A program made the position numbers and the translations under genes. From NCBI GenBank assembly GCA_947165405.1, contig CAMVAG010000060.1, positions 1-10,437 of the forward strand: a stretch of 10,437 nucleotides of DNA, read 5' to 3'. This document shows positions 6,467 through 10,437 of this stretch, one piece after another. This DNA is from an uncultured Selenomonadales bacterium. Lineage in GTDB: Bacteria > Bacillota > Negativicutes > Selenomonadales > Selenomonadaceae. Numbering within the stretch: the stretch's first letter is position 1; each line of letters starts with the position of its first letter. The notes below the pieces were generated by a model. The model made no database searches, was not told the DNA's origin, and saw only the letters and a program-made list of their open reading frames with translations.

Positions 6467-7327
6467 ATGTTTTTCGAGATTTTATTCGAGATGCGAATCA
6501 GGCAATGGACAAAAAATTTATTTGTCTATGCCGCAATTTTATTTCACGGCAACCTGTTTGACATTGCGGCTTTACAAATCACAACGTTTGCTTTTTTATC
6601 GTTCAGCCTCACGGCGAGCGGAATATATTTTTTCAACGATATAATCGACATTGAGCGCGACAAATTGAATCCGAAAAAATGTATGCGACCGATTGCCGCA
6701 GGAAAAATCAGCAAAGTCGCAGGATATTTCTGCGCGGCACTGTTGATAACTTCAGGCTTGATTATCGCGTTCGGAATAAATCTTCTCGTTTTCATGATTG
6801 TTCTTTCATACGTCGTGTTGAATTTGCTCTACAGCGTTCGATTGAAGCATGTTATAATCGTCGACGTGCTGATTATTTCTTACGGATTCGTCAGCCGCAC
6901 GGTTGTCGGCGCATTGGCGGTTCAAATTCCCATGACAATCTGGTTTATCCTCTGCGTGATGTTCCTGTCATTGTTGTTGGCTTTGGGCAAAAGACGTTAT
7001 GATGCTTCATCGTTGACAAATCCTCAAAGACAGTTGCCACAACATATTATCCCCCCTCCCATAATATTTGTTGAATTTATTGACCAACTGATAACAATAG
7101 CAGCGGCGGGCGTCATTATGTGTTATTCGCTTTTCGCTTTGGAAACCGACACGAGCGAAATGATTTTTACATTGCCTTTGGTGCTGTACGGCGTCTTTTA
7201 TTATCTTTACATTGTGCGCGTCAAACAGAACAGCGGCGCGCCCGACGAAATTTTATACAAGGAGACGCCGATATTAATCACCGTTGTTTTGTATGTTGCT
7301 TGCGTAATTTTTATTCGCAACCTTTGA
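6467..7327 (+). CDS. UbiA-family prenyltransferase, decaprenyl-phosphate phosphoribosyltransferase-like
   Basis: Enzymes of this UbiA branch (type Rv3806c) transfer phosphoribose from PRPP to a polyprenyl phosphate, the first step to membrane-linked ribose or arabinose donors. The 286-residue polytopic protein has RQWTKNLFVYAAILF (12-26), the Mg-binding motif NDIIDIERD (Asn57, Asp58, Asp61, Asp65), then LNPKKCMRPIAAGKIS (67-82), LLYSVRLK (120-127), SRTVVGA (143-149) and LALGKRRYD (171-179). The RPIAAG and GKRR elements are typical of the phosphoribosyl branch rather than of quinone- or heme-type UbiA. The gene starts 1 base after cobI and is followed after 10 bases by a GT-C-like membrane protein, which supports a lipid-linked sugar role. 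The later part seems to lack a strict second DxxxD motif of classic UbiA, as expected for this branch. The polyprenyl substrate is inferred. Confidence 0.82.
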   Translation: MFFEILFEMRIRQWTKNLFVYAAILFHGNLFDIAALQITTFAFLSFSLTASGIYFFNDIIDIERDKLNPKKCMRPIAAGKISKVAGYFCAALLITSGLIIAFGINLLVFMIVLSYVVLNLLYSVRLKHVIIVDVLIISYGFVSRTVVGALAVQIPMTIWFILCVMFLSLLLALGKRRYDASSLTNPQRQLPQHIIPPPIIFVEFIDQLITIAAAGVIMCYSLFALETDTSEMIFTLPLVLYGVFYYLYIVRVKQNSGAPDEILYKETPILITVVLYVACVIFIRNL

Positions 7328-7337
7328 GGTAGAAACA

Positions 7338-8546
7338 ATGTCAAAATTCATGAACAAGTTGCTTTTGATTTTTCTCGTCTTTGCAATTTCTGCGGCGGCT
7401 TTTGAAGGTTTCTTCGTCAAGTGGAGTTTTCGCGATTCAGACCTTACACCTCAACGATTTTCTTTTGAAGCAATGTACGATGGGACAGCTCACCGACCTT
7501 TTGTCCATCGGCAACTGCTGATTTCCGTATCCAAAGGCATCGCAGAAATTTTGCCGCAAGATACAAAAACAACGCTCATCGAAAAAATCAAAGCGGACAA
7601 TTTCCTTGTCAAAAAGTTTAAAGAGGTCGATATACAAGAAAAATTTTTACCGGAATATTACATCGTTTATTTTCTTTCGTTTGCGTGTTTGTTTGCAAGT
7701 GTATTTGTTTGGCGGCGAATTTGCATCGACTTGACAGAGAATCCGATTGCCGGAACTTTGGCACCTTTGGCGTTCACGATAATTTTTCCGTACCTTGAAA
7801 CTCACGGCGGATATTTCTACGACTTCAGCGAATTGCTGTTCTTTTCTTTGGCAACGTATTTTGCTTTGAAAGGACGTTACCTCGCGTTGATTTTCATGAC
7901 GCCGCTCGCCGCGCACAACAAAGAAAGTTTCTTTTTCTTCCTGCTGACGTTGTATCCTCTTTTGCGCCGCACGCAGACAATGAAAAATACAATCATGATA
8001 CTCGGCGTCTCGATATTGCTTGCGGGTTTAAGTTTCCTGCCGACACTTTTAAAATTTGCCGGCAACGCGGGCTTCACGGCGGAATATCACATTATTCATA
8101 ATGTTATAGTCAGTGTAATATGTGCGTATTTCTTTGGAGTTTATCTGCTCTGCAAAAAAATTTATACCAAAAGCCCGTTAATGTCATATGCTTTTTTCGC
8201 GGTTTTTGTCGTCATGATGTTTATATTGCGCGGCTCGGAATTTCCTTTGATTCTGTTTAACACTTTCGGACACACTTACAGCGTGATAAGCGGCGAGAAA
8301 GCATTCTTGTTGCATTTGGCGTTAATTTTTTGGATTGTAAAAGCGGCTTGGAAATTTTTTGACAGCTCGTTAAAAAATTATGCGTTCCTTGCATTTGCAA
8401 TAAACACGCCGCTCGTTATGTTTTTTGGTATAGTTTATGAATTTAGGAATTGGAGCCTGATGTATCCCACCTTTATAATTTTGATTGCCTTTTATTGCAA
8501 GGAGAAGATTAAAGAATCCAAAAGTTTTTCGGAGGAACAATCATGA
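7338..8546 (+). CDS. Polytopic membrane protein, putative GT-C-fold glycosyltransferase
   Basis: This 402-residue protein has about ten hydrophobic segments. The first (about 7-26) is followed by an exterior loop with acidic residues and the pattern DGTAHRPFVHRQLL (48-61), a sequence seen in uncharacterised GT-C-like polytopic proteins. A second loop holds THGGYFYDFSELLFF (about 154-168), then AAHNKESFFFFLL. Near the end is YEFRNWSLMYP, followed by a TM segment and a charged tail. GT-C enzymes use polyprenyl-phosphate sugars on the outer face, and the gene directly follows a polyprenyl-phosphate-ribose-type synthase, so it may use that donor; this is inference. GAGG (7326-7329) lies 8 bases before the ATG. 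It overlaps the next gene by 4 bases (ATGA). Sample 60-base lines count about 28-32% GC against 57% in a line of the next gene, so it is distinctly AT-rich and may have been acquired. Acceptor unknown. Confidence 0.6.
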   Translation: MSKFMNKLLLIFLVFAISAAAFEGFFVKWSFRDSDLTPQRFSFEAMYDGTAHRPFVHRQLLISVSKGIAEILPQDTKTTLIEKIKADNFLVKKFKEVDIQEKFLPEYYIVYFLSFACLFASVFVWRRICIDLTENPIAGTLAPLAFTIIFPYLETHGGYFYDFSELLFFSLATYFALKGRYLALIFMTPLAAHNKESFFFFLLTLYPLLRRTQTMKNTIMILGVSILLAGLSFLPTLLKFAGNAGFTAEYHIIHNVIVSVICAYFFGVYLLCKKIYTKSPLMSYAFFAVFVVMMFILRGSEFPLILFNTFGHTYSVISGEKAFLLHLALIFWIVKAAWKFFDSSLKNYAFLAFAINTPLVMFFGIVYEFRNWSLMYPTFIILIAFYCKEKIKESKSFSEEQS

Positions 8547-9490
8547 CTAAAAAATTTTTGGCGGCAATTTTAATCGCAGGAATTTTTTTTTCAGGCTGCG
8601 GCGAGGAAAAAAATTCGGAGCCGGTCGAAGTCACTCAGCAAAAAATTTTCGCGACGATTGAGGACGACGCGGGCAGGAAAATTATTTTGCCAAGCAAGCC
8701 CGCAAGAATTGTCGTGACGAGTGCCGGTTTCCTTGAGCCTTTGAACGCGGTCGGCGGAGTGATTGTCGGAAGACCCGATTCAAAAAATAAAATGCCTGAT
8801 TGGGCGAAAGACTTGCCGAGCGTCGGAGCGGTTTATCAAATTGACATGGAGCGGCTGCTTGCTTGCGCGCCCGATTTGGTTATCGTCAACAAGGGCATGA
8901 ACGAAAAACTTTTGCCCGTGCTTGAGGAAAATAAAATTCCCGCGCTCGTCGTCGAACTCAAAACTTATGACGACTTCAAACGCGGGCTGAAAATTTTTTC
9001 GACGGTCAGCGGCGACACTCAAGCGGGCGAAAAAATTCTTCGCGACATGGACGCCGAGATAAAAAATATTGTCGACGAAGTCCCGAAAAAAAATTTGCGC
9101 GTGGCAATTCTTCATTCGACCGCGCAGGGCTTGAGCGTTCAGCTTGACGAAAGCATCGCCGGCTCAATCGTCAAGATGTTCGGCTGGGAAAATGTTGCTT
9201 CGGGCATGACGCCGCTTGAAAAAAATCCCGACGCCGCGCCCTACAGCATGGAGACCCTCGTCGAACAAAACCCCGAAATAATTTTCGTGACGAGCATGGG
9301 CGACCTCGACGAAATTAAATCGAACATGACAAAAGCCATTGCGGAAAATGATGCATGGCAAGCAATCGGCGCGGTGAAAAATAATCGCCTCTACTTCCTT
9401 CCGCAAGATTTATTTTTGTTGAGTCCGGGCTTGCGCTACCCCGAAGCCGTCAAGACGATGGCGAAGCTTATTTATCCCGAAAAATTTTAA
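8543..9490 (+). CDS. Metal-chelate/cobalamin ABC transporter substrate-binding lipoprotein
   Basis: This 315-residue protein belongs to the FepB/BtuF-type periplasmic binding family, which delivers ferric siderophores, heme or corrinoids to an ABC importer. A short signal peptide ends in the lipobox FSGC with Cys19 as the lipidated residue. The mature start is IEDDAGRKIILPSKPARIVV (about 39-58), the usual strand-loop opening of the family, followed by LLACAPDLVIV, VPKKNLRVAILHS, YSMETLVEQNPEIIFVTS and DAWQAIGAVKNNRLYFLP. GGAGG (8531-8535) lies 7 bases before the ATG, which overlaps the previous stop. It is last in the cobI operon, with a terminator 17 bases on. No permease or ATPase is present here, so the partner importer must lie elsewhere. 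Position with cobI hints at a corrinoid or cobalt-complex ligand, but the sequence does not fix it. Confidence 0.88.
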   Translation: MTKKFLAAILIAGIFFSGCGEEKNSEPVEVTQQKIFATIEDDAGRKIILPSKPARIVVTSAGFLEPLNAVGGVIVGRPDSKNKMPDWAKDLPSVGAVYQIDMERLLACAPDLVIVNKGMNEKLLPVLEENKIPALVVELKTYDDFKRGLKIFSTVSGDTQAGEKILRDMDAEIKNIVDEVPKKNLRVAILHSTAQGLSVQLDESIAGSIVKMFGWENVASGMTPLEKNPDAAPYSMETLVEQNPEIIFVTSMGDLDEIKSNMTKAIAENDAWQAIGAVKNNRLYFLPQDLFLLSPGLRYPEAVKTMAKLIYPEKF

Positions 9491-9506
9491 ACGATAAACG
9501 AATACA

Positions 9507-9534
9507 CACGGTTGAAATGCGACCGTGCTTTTTT
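9507..9534 (+). terminator. Intrinsic terminator after the cobI operon
   Basis: CACGGT (9507-9512) pairs with ACCGTG (9522-9527), with one more T-G pair inside and a 7-base loop, followed by CTTTTTT. It closes the four-gene operon and separates it from lepB. The rest of the gap to lepB (9535-9620) holds only the candidate promoter and ribosome site. Confidence 0.85.
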
Positions 9535-9589
9535 GTTGGCGTTTTCGGCAGGAAATTATCGGCACGGGCAGAATAAAATTTCAAGCATT

Positions 9590-9595
9590 TATAAT
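9590..9595 (+). promoter_or_regulatory. Candidate -10 box TATAAT for lepB
   Basis: A perfect TATAAT lies 25 bases before the lepB ATG and after the operon terminator, where a new promoter is needed. No good -35 box is found at the right distance (the 9567-9572 region is GC-rich), so it is a tentative call. Confidence 0.35.
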
Positions 9596-9620
9596 CAGAA
9601 ATTCGCGAGGAGATTTTTAT

Positions 9621-10145
9621 ATGAGTTCAATCATTGACCAAGAAGCAAAGAGCTGGATAATTTCAATCGTGTCGGCGATAGCTGTCGCGCTGTTGATTCG
9701 AACGTTTATCGTTGAGCTGTATGTTGTCGACGGGCCGAGCATGCAACCGACCTTGCAGGACGGCGAGCGGCTTGTCGTCAATAAATTTATTTATCATTGG
9801 CGCGACCCGATTAAGAGCGAAGTGATTATCTTCCGCTACCCGCGCGACCACAGCCGCGATTTTATCAAGCGCGTGATTGCCGTCGGCGGAGACACAATCG
9901 AAATTAAAGACGGTCATGTTTTCGTGAACGACGCGCTTGTCAATGAGGATTACATCGCCGAAAAGACCCGCACCGAATTTCCGAAGCAGACTGTGCCGGA
10001 AGGAACGCTCTTTGTTTGCGGAGACAATCGCAGAAATTCTTTGGACTCTCGTTTTCCCGACGTGGGCTTCGTTCCTCTTGAGCTTGTCAAAGGAAAAGCC
10101 GCGCTTATCTTCTGGCCGATTGACAACCTCGCCGCTTTGCCGTGA
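9621..10145 (+). CDS. lepB: Signal peptidase I
   Basis: Type I signal peptidase removes signal peptides from exported proteins at the outer face of the cytoplasmic membrane, using a Ser/Lys dyad. The 174-residue protein has one N-terminal membrane anchor (about 12-31), then DGPSMQPTL with nucleophile Ser40, GERLVVNK, the FRYPRD box, FIKRVIAVGGD with general base Lys83, and GDNRRNSLDSRF (box E), all in the expected order. The length is that of the short Gram-positive-like forms. I chose ATG 9621 because GAGGAG (9607-9612) lies 8 bases before it; an upstream in-frame start at 9525 would fall inside the terminator stem. The stop TGA overlaps the GTG start of the next gene (GTGA), so the two are likely co-translated. 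Confidence 0.95.
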   Translation: MSSIIDQEAKSWIISIVSAIAVALLIRTFIVELYVVDGPSMQPTLQDGERLVVNKFIYHWRDPIKSEVIIFRYPRDHSRDFIKRVIAVGGDTIEIKDGHVFVNDALVNEDYIAEKTRTEFPKQTVPEGTLFVCGDNRRNSLDSRFPDVGFVPLELVKGKAALIFWPIDNLAALP

Positions 10146-10437
10146 GCAGTAATTTTTATGCGGCGGTCACGGTCGTTTTGTGGGGAGCAATGCCCGCGCT
10201 TACCAAAGATTTATTGAACGCCCTGCCGAATTTCGAAACGTTGGCTTTGAGCAGCTTGTTTGCATTTTTATTTTTGTTCGCGGTCAATCGGCGGACGGTG
10301 AAAAGGCAATTAGGAATGCGCAATGCGCAATGCGCAATTAAAATCAAATCATTACGCATTACGCATTACTCATTACGCATTGTTTTCACGGCGTCTTGGC
10401 TCGGCTTCTTGGGCTTGTTTTTGTATTCGGCTTTCTT
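10142..10437 (+). CDS. EamA/DMT-family transporter, N-terminal part (runs off window)
   Basis: The frame opens at GTG 10142, overlapping the lepB stop by 4 bases, and stays open to the window end (98 codons). The opening FYAAVTVVLWGAMPALTKDLL is a typical first helix of the drug/metabolite (EamA) family of about ten-helix exporters; a second helix follows (about residues 32-50, TLALSSLFAFLFLFAV), then NRRTVKRQ, and a third starts at FTASWLGFLGLFLYSAF. Between helix 2 and helix 3, where relatives have a short cytoplasmic loop, about 23 residues are encoded by a dispersed-repeat hairpin (10313-10381) that keeps the reading frame. Whether the full protein still works cannot be judged, since the rest lies outside. 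The substrate is unknown. Confidence 0.78.
   Translation, partial: MSSNFYAAVTVVLWGAMPALTKDLLNALPNFETLALSSLFAFLFLFAVNRRTVKRQLGMRNAQCAIKIKSLRITHYSLRIVFTASWLGFLGLFLYSAF
10313..10381. repeat. ATGCGCA/ATTACGC repeat hairpin inside the EamA gene
   Basis: The left arm holds three tandem GCGCAAT-type units (10313-10339) and the right arm four ATTACGC-type units (10351-10381), which are imperfect inverted copies, around an A/T-rich loop. Such tandem words are usually intergenic. Here the block is within the coding frame of the EamA transporter without a stop codon or frame change. Confidence 0.7.

Noticed and set aside
9525..9620. Longer N terminus for signal peptidase I
   Set aside because: The extra codons start inside the terminator stem and precede a clear ribosome site and ATG at 9621.
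10313..10381. CRISPR-like array
   Set aside because: Units are about 7 bases, directly adjoining and inverted between arms, with no spacers.

Overview
This window most likely comes from a Gram-negative-type Firmicute (Negativicutes/Selenomonadales-like). That placement is inferred from the gene set: a short-form phosphatidylserine decarboxylase for an ethanolamine-lipid envelope, a cobalamin C20-methyltransferase, a lipoprotein binding protein, and strong GGAG-type ribosome sites with frequent TTG/GTG starts. No marker gene settles it. The DNA is of moderate GC content and gene-dense, with no gap over about 200 bases.

Layout. (1) 1-432 (+): the C-terminal half of a DpnII/MboI-type restriction endonuclease, cut by the window edge. 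(2) 425-1925 (+): a short stray ORF that repeats the start of the next gene, then a WecG/TagA/CpsF glycosyltransferase and a phosphatidylserine decarboxylase. (3) 1926-2116: a short inverted-repeat-bounded element and a bidirectional terminator. (4) 5579-2117 (-): an apparent operon of a small single-span membrane protein and two different TrkH potassium-transporter subunits; an 8-codon mini-ORF lies between the two trkH genes. (5) 5580-5754: divergent intergenic region filled by an AGCT-rich repeat forming a long hairpin. (6) 5755-9490 (+): a tightly packed four-gene operon of precorrin-2/cobalt-factor II C20-methyltransferase, a UbiA-family polyprenyl-phosphate phosphoribosyltransferase-like enzyme, a polytopic GT-C-like membrane protein, and a metal-chelate/cobalamin-type binding lipoprotein, closed by a terminator. 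(7) 9621-10437 (+): signal peptidase I, overlapping by 4 bases the start of an EamA-type transporter that runs off the window.

The envelope theme is strong: a lipid-linked sugar transferase, a phospholipid enzyme, a probable polyprenyl-phosphate-pentose donor synthase with a candidate user enzyme, lipoprotein export and signal peptidase.

The most striking observation is that, in a by-eye scan of every ATC on the strand given, the palindrome GATC was not found at all in 10,437 bases, where about 40 would be expected. GATC is the target of the DpnII/MboI enzyme family, whose homolog sits at the left edge. Other points of interest are a dispersed-repeat hairpin carried in frame inside the EamA gene, a duplicated wecG start at the junction with the restriction gene, and a UbiA/GT-C pair whose second gene is clearly more AT-rich than its neighbours.
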